Of a stretch of 23,552 bases of DNA, positions 1 through 5,683 are shown piece after piece. Positions within the stretch are counted from its first letter, which is position 1; each line of letters opens with the position of its first letter. A program made the position numbers and the translations under genes. The notes below the pieces were generated by a model. That model did no database searches, was not told the DNA's origin, and saw nothing but the letters and a program-made list of their open reading frames with translations. The stretch is from a virus, in IMG/VR virus record IMGVR_UViG_3300036826_000078, positions 1 through 23,552 of that record; one strand, written 5' to 3'.

Positions 1-447
1 CCCGCCTTGGCGCGGCTTGGACGCCACGGCGCGGCATCGCCCGGCGCGGCCGGGTAGCGTGGCCAGGTCCGACACGACGGGGCATGGCATGGATGGCCAG
101 GCCCGGCACGGCGAGCCTTGGCATCGCCCGGTTGGGCGCAGCGCGGCAAGCGTGGCTAGGTGCGGCTCGGGCGCGACTTGGTCGAGCAGGGTTGAGCGAG
201 GACGAGCCGGGCATGGCGCGATTAGGCGAGGCAAGCGAGTCTAGGCGAGGCTTGGGCGAGCGAGTCAGGTGGGGGTGCGGCACGGCTAGCCAAGCGCGGC
301 TAGGCCTGGCCGAGTGCGGTGCGGCGTCGCCAGTCTTCGCGCGGTTCAGGCCCGGCGAGGCTAGCGAGGCGTGGCCCGATATGTCGGGGCACGGTGAGGC
401 AGGGCAAGGATGGCGAGGCGCGGCATGGCAAGACAAGGCAGGCGATC
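1..447. repeat. Degenerate 5-bp (NNGGC) repeat array, no gene
   Basis: The stretch is built from irregular pentamers of the form NNGGC, clearest at 395-441 (gaggc, agggc, atggc, gaggc, gcggc, atggc, aagac, aaggc) and at 230-300, with occasional 1-bp slips that shift the register. Read as protein it gives Met-Ala-Arg-x-Gly style runs of 5-residue period, because 15 bp holds three units. The long forward frames here are therefore products of the repeat and not genes: they have no domain, no good ribosome site and change register with each slip. The array stops abruptly just before the nuclease gene. A role (spacer, recombination or structural site) is not evident from the sequence. Confidence 0.75.
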
Positions 448-1431
448 GTGACGCCGACCGTGATCGCTGAAGCCATCAACGTCGCCTGGAAGCGCTTTCT
501 CACGGCGAGCCGGCGCCCGGTCACGCCGCACGCCTCGGTGTATGCCTCAGCGTTTCGCGCGTGCAGCAGGCGCATGACGCTCGAACTCACGCAGCCTGAT
601 CAGCAGCCGCCGTTCGACGCCGAGGTCCTCGCGAAGTTCCGCCGCGGCGATGATCGCGAGCGTGATCTGCTGGTCGACCTGACACGCATCGGCCGCGATG
701 CCGATCCGCCGTTCGTCGTCCACGGCCAGCAAGAGCGATTCGTCCTGAAGGACCACAAGGGCCGCGCGGCGATCACCGGCAAGGTGGACGCGCGGCTCGA
801 GATCGCCGGCGCGCACCCGCCGATCGAAGTCAAGGCGTGGTCGCCGCTCGTGGTCGACAAGCTCGAGACCTTCGCCGACGTCTTCGAGAATCCGTGGACC
901 TCGTCGGGCGGCTATCAGCTGCTGTCGTACCTCTACGGCGCCGCCGAGCCGTACGGGTTTCTGCTCCTCGACCGCTCGGGCATTCCGCGCCTGCTGCCGG
1001 TCGAACTCGAGCCGCACCTGGACCGCATGGAAGCGTTTCTCGTCAAAGCCGAACACGTGCTCGACCACGTCGCCGCCGGCACGCTGCCACCCTTCACCGA
1101 CGATCCGATCGAGTGCCGCCGCTGTCCGTTCTACGGCACGATCTGTAATCCGCCGATCAGCGGGCGAGGCGCGCAGGTCCTCAGCGATCCGGAGCTCGAG
1201 GCGGCGATCGCGCGGCGCGAAGTCCTGAAGGCCGCCGGCAAAGAGTTCAACGACCTGGACGCGGACATCAAGCAGCGCCTGCGCGGGGTCGAGTCGGCGG
1301 TGATCGGCCGCTTTCAGATCACCGGGCACTGGGGCAAGTACTCGCGCGTCGAGCTGCCGGCGGACCTCAAGGCGAAGTACACGGTCTCGAATCCGAAAGG
1401 CAAATTCACGTTGGAGATCACGCCGCTATGA
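448..1431 (+). CDS. Cas4/RecB-like PD-(D/E)XK nuclease with four-cysteine (Fe-S type) signature
   Basis: Predicted 327-residue DNA exonuclease-like protein, probably acting on phage DNA ends in recombination or replication. The PD-(D/E)XK core is visible as GKVDA (Asp114) followed by PIEVKAW (Glu127, Lys129). A cysteine at residue 39 in ACSRRM pairs with a C-terminal cluster CRRCPFYGTIC (Cys223, 226, 233). This one-plus-three layout is that of the iron-sulfur nucleases of the Cas4/AddB type; that it binds a cluster here is inference. The GTG at 448 is chosen because it lies just after the repeat array, has AAGGCAGG upstream and keeps Cys39. The ATG at 574 would lose that cysteine, and starts further upstream lie inside the array. 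GTG at 460 is possible. The stop overlaps an ATG at 1428. Confidence 0.8.
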   Translation: MTPTVIAEAINVAWKRFLTASRRPVTPHASVYASAFRACSRRMTLELTQPDQQPPFDAEVLAKFRRGDDRERDLLVDLTRIGRDADPPFVVHGQQERFVLKDHKGRAAITGKVDARLEIAGAHPPIEVKAWSPLVVDKLETFADVFENPWTSSGGYQLLSYLYGAAEPYGFLLLDRSGIPRLLPVELEPHLDRMEAFLVKAEHVLDHVAAGTLPPFTDDPIECRRCPFYGTICNPPISGRGAQVLSDPELEAAIARREVLKAAGKEFNDLDADIKQRLRGVESAVIGRFQITGHWGKYSRVELPADLKAKYTVSNPKGKFTLEITPL

Positions 1432-1548
1432 CGTGCGAGCCGCGCACAGCGGCCGGCGAGTCCACCCGGGAGCGCGCGCGCCGTCTTCGCCCGGTGCCGA
1501 TGCTTTTGCACGGTGAGTCGCCGGCCGCCGTCCGCGGCTCGCGCGTCG
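1429..1548. repeat. Long imperfect inverted repeat (hairpin) directly after the nuclease gene
   Basis: Arms 1429-1462 and 1515-1548 are complementary over 34 positions by hand alignment: 29 Watson-Crick pairs, two G-U pairs if transcribed and three mismatches. The loop is 52 nt. Within the loop CACCCGGG (1462-1469) and CCCGGTG (1490-1496) form a nested, bulged second stem. The same symmetry shows as nearly identical peptides on the two strands. The left arm begins exactly at the nuclease stop codon. There is no T-run, so it is not a classical intrinsic terminator; it may be an RNA structure, a cruciform or a protein-binding site. Confidence 0.7.
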
Positions 1549-1568
1549 ACCACGAGCAGGAGGGCCGT

Positions 1569-1682
1569 ATGCGACTGACCCTGCGTCGACTGTGCTGGCT
1601 GATCGGCGATTGCGTCGCAGCCTGGTGGCGATCCCCCGATCGGACGCGACTCGACTGCCTGCGCGGGTTGCGGGTGCGCTGA
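1569..1682 (+). CDS. Small hypothetical protein, 37 aa
   Basis: The short frame starts with ATG at 1569 behind a strong AGGAGG at 1559-1564, spacing about 5, which is the main support. The peptide MRLTLRRLCWLIGDCVAAWW... has a basic N-terminus and a short hydrophobic stretch with two Cys and three Trp, then a basic tail; a membrane-associated peptide is conceivable. The same frame is open back to an ATG at 1428 that overlaps the nuclease stop (ATGA), which would give 84 residues, but that extra part lies inside the large inverted repeat and looks non-coding. No family is recognised. Confidence 0.42.
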   Translation: MRLTLRRLCWLIGDCVAAWWRSPDRTRLDCLRGLRVR

Positions 1683-1708
1683 CCACCCCGCCGGAAAGGA
1701 TCCCCCGA

Positions 1709-1870
1709 ATGGCGAAACAGAAACGACTGACCGTGCTCGACAAAGCGATCGCGCGCCTCGACGACCAGATCGCCGCGCTGCAACTCGCCAAGCAGCACTT
1801 GCTCGACGAGCAGACGCGCGCGACGTTGGCAGCCGCGAAACCGCCAACGAGAACGACCAAGTTGGCGTGA
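1709..1870 (+). CDS. Small coiled-coil hypothetical protein, 53 aa
   Basis: ATG at 1709 has AAAGGA at 1695-1700. The 53-residue product has a basic start (MAKQKR) followed by a heptad-like helix with Leu/Ile at regular spacing (LDKAIARLDDQIAALQLAK), then a Thr/Ala/Lys-rich tail. That fits a short dimerising coiled coil. The frame is open further upstream to a TTG at 1592, but that part is unlike protein and overlaps the 37-aa frame. It sits 6 bp before the winged-helix replication-type gene and is probably co-translated with it. Function unknown. Confidence 0.6.
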   Translation: MAKQKRLTVLDKAIARLDDQIAALQLAKQHLLDEQTRATLAAAKPPTRTTKLA

Positions 1871-1876
1871 GCGATC

Positions 1877-2236
1877 ATGTGGGCCCGGCTCGACGACGCA
1901 CTGATTGACCACCGCAAAATTTTCCAGGCCGGCGAACAGCTCGGACGCAACGGCCCGGCGATCGCGCTCGGCCTGTACGCCGTCGGCCTCATGTGGTCGA
2001 ACAAGCATTTGACGGACGGCTATCTGCCGCTCGCCGTCGTGAAGAGCTTCCGCCATGTGCAGCACCCGCTGACGGTGGCGGCGGCGCTCGCGGCGGCGAA
2101 CCTCTGGGAGCGCAACGGCGACGGCTTCACGATCCACGACTACGGTGAGTTCGGCAATCCGTCGGCGGCGGAGGTGCGGGCGAAGCGGCAGAAGGATCGC
2201 CGGCGCAAGGCACGCGATCGGGACGGCGACGGTTGA
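1877..2236 (+). CDS. Winged-helix replication-initiator-like phage protein (possibly truncated)
   Basis: The 119-residue product starts MWARLDDALIDHRK and continues with helical segments (GRNGPAIALGLYAVGLMW, ...PLTVAAALAAANLWE) and a short beta wing (GDGFTIHDYGEFGN). This is the layout of the N-terminal winged-helix domain found in phage replication proteins of the DnaD/O-like type and in related phage hypotheticals. The tail is highly charged (AKRQKDRRRKARDRDGDG). An in-frame TGA at 2234-2236 ends it, yet the same frame stays open for another 51 codons to a TAG at 2390-2392 through the iteron region, so the original gene may have been longer. The following repeats suggest a role at an origin; that is inference. 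Confidence 0.6.
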   Translation: MWARLDDALIDHRKIFQAGEQLGRNGPAIALGLYAVGLMWSNKHLTDGYLPLAVVKSFRHVQHPLTVAAALAAANLWERNGDGFTIHDYGEFGNPSAAEVRAKRQKDRRRKARDRDGDG

Positions 2237-2261
2237 GGTGCTGTCCGCGCCATAGTGCGAC

Positions 2262-2321
2262 GGAGTCCACGCGGACAGGCGCGCGGAATCCACGCGGAAT
2301 CCGCGCGGAGTCGCGGAGGAC
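2262..2321. repeat. 11-bp direct repeats (iteron-like), candidate origin or operator
   Basis: Units GGAGTCCACGC (2262), GGAATCCACGC (2285), GGAATCCGCGC (2296) and GGAGTCGCGGA (2307) recur; the last three start exactly 11 bp apart, and a degenerate 12-bp unit (2273-2284) links the first to the second. The spacing is about one helical turn, as in iterons bound by initiator proteins. They lie just behind the winged-helix gene. A GATCCG direct repeat (2345-2361) and the least GC-rich stretch of this block follow, resembling an origin layout. The repeats could instead be the coding remains of that gene. Confidence 0.55.
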
Positions 2322-2470
2322 AACTTAAGGACTCGCGCGCGCGCGATCCGGATCCGGATCCTATAAGAGGGACGGCCGGAGCTAGTACGTAGATTTGGGC
2401 GGCTTTCGGTACGTTCCGGGTACTTCGAAGATCTAGAACCTTGGCGCTGCGCGCCAAAACCGTTTTCGAA
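2322..2470. promoter_or_regulatory. Non-coding stretch with clustered palindromes before the 103-aa gene
   Basis: After the iterons come an alternating CG run (about 2333-2344), GATCCGGATCCGGATCC (2345-2361) and a less GC-rich segment. Close to the next start are a perfect stem TTGGCGC-TGC-GCGCCAA (2441-2457), AAAAC-C-GTTTT (2456-2466) and the palindrome TTTCGAAA (2464-2471), which overlaps the ATG at 2471. These could be operator or hairpin control elements for the following operon. No convincing -35/-10 promoter pair was found by eye, and the hairpin is not followed by a long T-run. Confidence 0.4.
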
Positions 2471-2782
2471 ATGAAACCAAACCCGAACGCGATCGCGATC
2501 GTCACCCGGGCCGTGTTGCGATCCGAAACCTGTTCGACAATCGCTGACCTCGCCGAGGCCGTCAAGTGCGACTGCGCGCGGTTGCGGCTGCCGTACGACT
2601 CGGCGGCGGTAACTCAAGCGTTCCGCCTCGTCGGGTCGAATCGGCCGCTCGTCGCCGTTGCCCCAGTCCTGCGAGACGGAACGCCGGCGGATAGACCGGG
2701 GCCGCCGGAGCTCACCCACGCGCACGCGGCCGCGATCCTCGAGCGGCTCCGGATCGGGCTGGGGCTGGGGCACGCATGGTGA
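2471..2782 (+). CDS. Hypothetical protein, 103 aa
   Basis: ATG at 2471 gives MKPNPNAIAIVTRAVL..., a mostly helical protein with a segment (CSTIADLAEAVKCDCARLRL) that could be a small helix-turn-helix, followed by a Pro-rich linker and a C-terminal helix (HAHAAAILERLRIGLGLG). No ribosome-binding site of note lies upstream; the palindrome cluster does. A TTG at 2441 in the same frame would add 10 residues but lies in the hairpin. The stop overlaps the next gene's ATG by 7 bp, so it heads a tightly coupled run of small genes. No family recognised. Confidence 0.5.
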   Translation: MKPNPNAIAIVTRAVLRSETCSTIADLAEAVKCDCARLRLPYDSAAVTQAFRLVGSNRPLVAVAPVLRDGTPADRPGPPELTHAHAAAILERLRIGLGLGHAW

Positions 2783-3045
2783 CGTGGATGCGCGCACGGA
2801 CGCGGGGCCGCTGCGGCTACTGCGGCGCGCCGTTTGTCGAGGGCGCGGCGATCCTGCGGATCGAGATCGGGCCGCGCGTCGTCAAGGTGCGCTGCGACGT
2901 CTGCGCCGGGCCCGCGCCGCCGGATCTGCCGCTCGACCCCGCGCCGCCGGCACCACCGCCGCCGCTGCGCGGCTTCACGCATATGCTGCCGCTCGACTTT
3001 CGACGCCGACAGGCGGGCGAACGCGAGCCCGGCGAGGAAGGGTAA
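2776..3045 (+). CDS. Small zinc-knuckle protein with Pro-rich tail, 89 aa
   Basis: The N-terminal half has two CxxC pairs, CGYC at residues 13-16 and CDVC at about 39-42, separated by a short beta-like segment (AAILRIEIGPRVVKVR). This is a treble-clef or zinc-ribbon type knuckle of the sort common in small phage DNA-associated proteins. The second half is a low-complexity Pro/Ala stretch (PAPPAPPPPL) and a charged tail. It starts inside the end of the previous gene and lies four bases before the next zinc-knuckle gene. Zinc binding is inferred from the cysteine spacing; the partner and function are unknown. Confidence 0.6.
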   Translation: MVTWMRARTRGRCGYCGAPFVEGAAILRIEIGPRVVKVRCDVCAGPAPPDLPLDPAPPAPPPPLRGFTHMLPLDFRRRQAGEREPGEEG

Positions 3046-3048
3046 ATC

Positions 3049-3258
3049 GTGGGAGTCATGTTCGTGCTCGGCGATTGTTATTGCTGCGGGCAACTGTTCA
3101 TGTTCAACGCGCATCGCGTGCCGTCGATCACGGTGCGCGGTACGCGGCAGCCGATCTGCGCCCACTGCATCGCGCTCGTGAATCCGTACCGCATCGCGAA
3201 CGGGCTCGATCCGCTGGTACCGCTGCCCGGCGCGTACGAACCCGAGGACGTCTCATGA
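3049..3258 (+). CDS. Conserved phage zinc-finger-like protein, 69 aa
   Basis: The product has CYCCG near residues 10-14, a motif FNAHRVPS, then CAHC at about 37-40, and ends with GLDPLVPLPGAYEPED. I recognise this as a small protein family seen in many siphophages of high-GC bacteria (cysteine pairs plus the PGAYEP ending), with no assigned function. The start may be GTG at 3049 (GAAGGG upstream at good distance) or ATG at 3058 (GGGAG upstream, short distance); both keep the whole motif set. The stop overlaps the ATG of the next gene (ATGA). Confidence 0.7.
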   Translation: MGVMFVLGDCYCCGQLFMFNAHRVPSITVRGTRQPICAHCIALVNPYRIANGLDPLVPLPGAYEPEDVS

Positions 3259-3494
3259 CGAAGCGCATCGTCCGCGTCGTCGATGTCCGGGCGTTTCACG
3301 AACCACTGATGGCAGCGGGCCTCGTGCCGCAGGGCTGCAAGTTGCTCGATATCGCGATTGGCGTGTCCGGCGCGTTCACCGTGACCTATCAGGTCTTCTG
3401 GACGCCGACCGACCTCGTACGGTTCGGCCAGATCTGTCAGCAGATCGGCGCGGCGGTCATCGACGACGATCACCCGCCCGAGGACGACGTGTGA
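3255..3494 (+). CDS. Hypothetical protein, 79 aa
   Basis: ATG at 3255 overlaps the previous stop by 4 bp, which fixes the likely start although the frame is open far upstream as a shadow of other genes. The product (MTKRIVRVVDVRAFHEPLM...) shows alternating beta-type and helical segments, including SGAFTVTYQVFWTPTDLVRF, and an acidic end (DDDHPPEDDV). It looks like a small soluble globular protein. The stop is shared with the next start (TGATG). No recognisable family; role inferred only from position among early phage genes. Confidence 0.6.
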   Translation: MTKRIVRVVDVRAFHEPLMAAGLVPQGCKLLDIAIGVSGAFTVTYQVFWTPTDLVRFGQICQQIGAAVIDDDHPPEDDV

Positions 3495-3667
3495 TGCCGG
3501 ACGCGCCGCCGCGTCGGTTCGCGATCCGCAACCCGGAAAGAATGGCGGCGCTGCTGCGCGAGCTGGTGATCGCATGGGACGGTGACGATCGCGATCGGTT
3601 CTTCCGCGCCCTCGAACAGGCGCGCGAGCTACTCGACGACCACGCGCGCGCGCAGGGGCACCAGTGA
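3494..3667 (+). CDS. Small helical hypothetical protein, 57 aa
   Basis: A 58-codon frame starts at ATG 3494 inside the previous gene's stop codon and ends at TGA 3665-3667, overlapping the GTG start of the resolvase gene. The peptide begins MPDAPPRRFAIRNPERMAAL and is predicted to be mainly helical with many charged residues (WDGDDRDRFFRALEQARELL). The perfect fit between the stop of one gene and the start of the next, with no gap, is the main evidence that it is translated. No family is recognised. Confidence 0.6.
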   Translation: MPDAPPRRFAIRNPERMAALLRELVIAWDGDDRDRFFRALEQARELLDDHARAQGHQ

Positions 3668-4317
3668 TTCTTCAATTCCGGGTCAACGGGATCGCGCAGC
3701 AGGCCGGCAGCAAGCGGGCCTTTGTGCCGAAAGGCTGGACGCGGCCGATCATCACCGACACGAACAAGAACCTGAAGACGTGGCAGCAGCTCGTCGCCGA
3801 CGTGGCGCACCACGAGCTGCTGCAGCGACCGGTGATCGAGCGCGGCCAGTGGCGCGACGGCGTGCGCCTCGGCGTCGTGTTCTATTTGCCGCGGCCGGTG
3901 AGTCTCCCGCGGCGCGTTGTGGCGCACGTCAAGAAACCTGATCTCGACAAGTTGATCCGCAGTGTCCAGGACGCGCTCGCGGGCGTGCTTTACCGCGACG
4001 ACGCGCAAATTGTGGATCTCGTCGCGCGTAAGCGGTACGCCGCCGAGTCCGACGTGCCGCACGTCGATATTCGCCTCGAGCCGAGCGCCGGCGTCGAGAC
4101 GACGCTCTCACTGTTCGAGGAGGAGGTAGATCACGATGGCCGACGGTTATCCGAAGGGACGCAAACGGACGCCTCGCACCGCGGCGCCGCCGCGCCAGCC
4201 ACGATCGCGGAACCTGCCGGGCATGGACGACCGGAAGATCGGCGACCTCGAGCAGGTCGCGCTCGACTACGCCGACATTCGGGATCGGCGCCAGGCGCTG
4301 AACCGCGAGGAGGTTGA
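3664..4317 (+). CDS. rusA: RusA-type Holliday junction resolvase, with unusual C-terminal extension
   Basis: RusA-like proteins cut four-way DNA junctions and resolve recombination or packaging intermediates. The diagnostic block is present: KPDLDK (91-96, with Asp93 and Asp95), then VQDALAGVLY and RDDAQIVDL (Asp112, Asp113), the acidic residues used for metal binding in this family. The GTG at 3664 overlaps the previous stop. RusA proteins usually end near 120-150 residues; this frame runs to 217. The last 60 or so residues are Arg/Pro/Ala-rich and overlap the next gene, which has its own strong ribosome site, by 182 bp out of frame. The true stop may have been lost by a small change, or the extension may be real but unfolded. 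Confidence 0.85.
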   Translation: MILQFRVNGIAQQAGSKRAFVPKGWTRPIITDTNKNLKTWQQLVADVAHHELLQRPVIERGQWRDGVRLGVVFYLPRPVSLPRRVVAHVKKPDLDKLIRSVQDALAGVLYRDDAQIVDLVARKRYAAESDVPHVDIRLEPSAGVETTLSLFEEEVDHDGRRLSEGTQTDASHRGAAAPATIAEPAGHGRPEDRRPRAGRARLRRHSGSAPGAEPRGG

Positions 4318-4510
4318 GCTGAAGTCGCGGACCATGGCGCTCATGCACAAGTACGGGAAGGCGCACTATCACCGCGACGGCGTCGAGATCACGCTGCTGC
4401 CGGGCGAGGAGGACGTCAAAGTGCGCGTGAAGCCGACGACCGAGGAGGGCGGCGGCGACACCGACGCCGGCGGCGATGACACCCACGGCGACGAGGCGCC
4501 GGCGTCGTAG
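4136..4510 (+). CDS. Conserved phage hypothetical protein, 124 aa
   Basis: ATG at 4136 follows AGGAGGAGG at 4119-4127, one of the best ribosome sites in the window. The product has a basic N-terminus (MADGYPKGRKRTPRT), a central helical segment (DYADIRDRRQALNREEVELK, then MALMHKYGK), a short segment HYHRDGVEITLLPGEEDVKV of beta type, and an acidic Gly/Asp-rich tail. The central pattern of a helical repeat followed by Y-x-x-DGVEI resembles a small phage family of unknown function found near recombination and resolvase genes. It could be a DNA or nuclease partner; this is inference from position. Confidence 0.65.
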   Translation: MADGYPKGRKRTPRTAAPPRQPRSRNLPGMDDRKIGDLEQVALDYADIRDRRQALNREEVELKSRTMALMHKYGKAHYHRDGVEITLLPGEEDVKVRVKPTTEEGGGDTDAGGDDTHGDEAPAS

Positions 4511-4698
4511 TGCTGACCACCCACGATCCGGCGGTGCGGCGGTACATGCGGGATACGTTGGTGTTGTTGACCAGCCTGCGACTCACCGAACCATCGATCA
4601 CGCCGCGGCAAGCGCGGCGGATCACGCGGCTGCTGCGGCAGGCGCGCGCGCTCGCGAAAGAGTGGCGGAAAGGACCGCATGACGATCGGCGCCGATAA
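4510..4698 (+). CDS. Small basic hypothetical protein, 62 aa
   Basis: The GTG at 4510 shares its first base with the previous TAG (TAGTG), and the frame ends at TAA 4696-4698, overlapping the following J-domain-like gene by 20 bp. The product is basic and helical (PSITPRQARRITRLLRQARA) with a short hydrophobic N-terminal segment. It is compatible with a small DNA- or protein-binding helix pair, but no family is recognised. Support comes from the exact coupling with both neighbours. Confidence 0.55.
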   Translation: MLTTHDPAVRRYMRDTLVLLTSLRLTEPSITPRQARRITRLLRQARALAKEWRKGPHDDRRR

Positions 4699-5344
4699 CG
4701 CGACCCGCTACCCGCTGGCCTGGCCGCTCGGGTGGGCGCGCACACCCGCGCCCCAGCGCCGGCGCGCCGCCTTTGCGGCCTCCCACACGATCACGCAGGA
4801 GGGCGCCAGTGGCCTCGTCACGCGGCGCCAGACGCGCGCCCTGACGGTCGCCGACGCGCTCAAGCGGTTGTCAGGCGAACTCGGCCGCCTGGGCGCGACG
4901 CGCGAGCTCCTGAGCACGAACGTCGAAGTGCGCCTCGACGGCTTGCCGCGATCGGGCCAGAGCGAGCCGCGCGATCCGGGCGCGGCCGTGTACTTCCAGC
5001 TGAAGGGGCAGCCGCGCTGCCTCGCCTGCGATCGGTGGGATCGCGTCGCTGACAACATCGCGGCGATCGCGCAGCACATCGACGCCTTGCGCCGCATCGA
5101 TCGCTACGGCGTCGGCACGCTCGAGCAGGCGTTCGCCGGGTATGCGGCGTTGCCGCCGCAGGCCTCGCACGATTGGCGACTCGTCCTCGGGTTCGCCGCC
5201 GGCGCGGCGGTCACCCGCGCGATGGTCGAGGAGGCGTTCCGCGAGCGCGCGCGGACGGCGCATCCCGACGCCGGCGGCTCCCACGACAGCATGGCGCGCC
5301 TGACGGAAGCGCGTTCGGCGGCGCAACGAGAACTCAATGGGTAA
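4679..5344 (+). CDS. J-domain-like phage protein, 221 aa
   Basis: The C-terminal part carries VEEAFRERARTAHPDAGG, with the HPD triad at residues 195-197 of J-domain (DnaJ-type) proteins, followed by the usual Gly-Gly turn and a further helix (MARLTEARSAAQREL). The N-terminal two thirds match a phage-specific domain: YPLAWPLGW at 11-19, a segment LSTNVEVRLDGLP, DPGAAVYF, and CLAC (114-117). This combination is recognisable in many phage genomes near replication and recombination genes. Its role is unproven; J-domains stimulate Hsp70 chaperones, so recruitment of host DnaK to a phage complex is a reasonable inference. ATG at 4679 has GGAAAGGA upstream. Confidence 0.75.
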   Translation: MTIGADNATRYPLAWPLGWARTPAPQRRRAAFAASHTITQEGASGLVTRRQTRALTVADALKRLSGELGRLGATRELLSTNVEVRLDGLPRSGQSEPRDPGAAVYFQLKGQPRCLACDRWDRVADNIAAIAQHIDALRRIDRYGVGTLEQAFAGYAALPPQASHDWRLVLGFAAGAAVTRAMVEEAFRERARTAHPDAGGSHDSMARLTEARSAAQRELNG

Positions 5345-5591
5345 GCCGTCTGATCCGCACCGCCATATCCTGTTGCCGCGCGTGCTGCGGACGCACGTCG
5401 AGCCCGGCGACATCATCGTGGTCGAGCATCCGTCGACGCTGAGTGACCACGACCGGGTCACGATTCACGATCAACTGCGGTACGTCTTTCCCGGGCATCA
5501 GGTGCTGGTGCTCACCAACGGCGCGAAGCTGCAGATCGCGATTGACGTGCCCGACCGACCGCGTGCGCGACGTGCACCGAGGAGGCGCTGA
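5337..5591 (+). CDS. Conserved phage hypothetical protein, 84 aa
   Basis: ATG at 5337 overlaps the end of the J-domain-like gene by 8 bp. The product has a beta-rich N-terminal half (ILLPRVLRTHVEPGDIIVVE), a helix (STLSDHDRVTIHDQLRYVF), a strand turn PGHQVLVLTNGAKLQIAI, and a basic tail (RPRARRAPRRR). Small proteins of this pattern, ending in a helix followed by FPGHxVxVL, occur in phage early regions. The function is unknown. The stop overlaps the ATG of the following 30-residue frame. Confidence 0.6.
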   Translation: MGKPSDPHRHILLPRVLRTHVEPGDIIVVEHPSTLSDHDRVTIHDQLRYVFPGHQVLVLTNGAKLQIAIDVPDRPRARRAPRRR

Positions 5592-5683
5592 TGGACGAGC
5601 GGTTGATCGTCGCGATCGTGGATCTCCTGAAAGCGATCACGAAGCTGATCGAGTCGGAGCGGACGACGGCGAGCCGGCGATGA
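5591..5683 (+). CDS. Very small hypothetical protein, 30 aa
   Basis: A 31-codon frame starts at ATG 5591 behind GAGGAGG at 5579-5585, a near-ideal ribosome site at 5 bp, and ends at TGA 5681-5683, overlapping the next ATG at 5680. The peptide MDERLIVAIVDLLKAITKLI... is a single amphipathic or hydrophobic helix followed by a charged tail (ESERTTASRR). It could be a membrane-active peptide, or mainly a translational coupler between its neighbours. Confidence 0.5.
   Translation: MDERLIVAIVDLLKAITKLIESERTTASRR

Noticed and set aside
17-470. Two overlapping forward reading frames of 75 and 128 residues in the left repeat array
   Set aside because: They are by-products of the pentamer array, which lacks stops; register slips, no ribosome site and low-complexity Ala/Arg/Gly composition argue against genes.
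1429-1548. Intrinsic terminator
   Set aside because: The hairpin is long, but no T-run follows and a ribosome site and genes continue directly behind it.
1428-1568. Upstream 47-codon extension of the 37-aa gene
   Set aside because: It overlaps the large inverted repeat, whose symmetry explains the sequence; the internal ATG at 1569 has the strong ribosome site.
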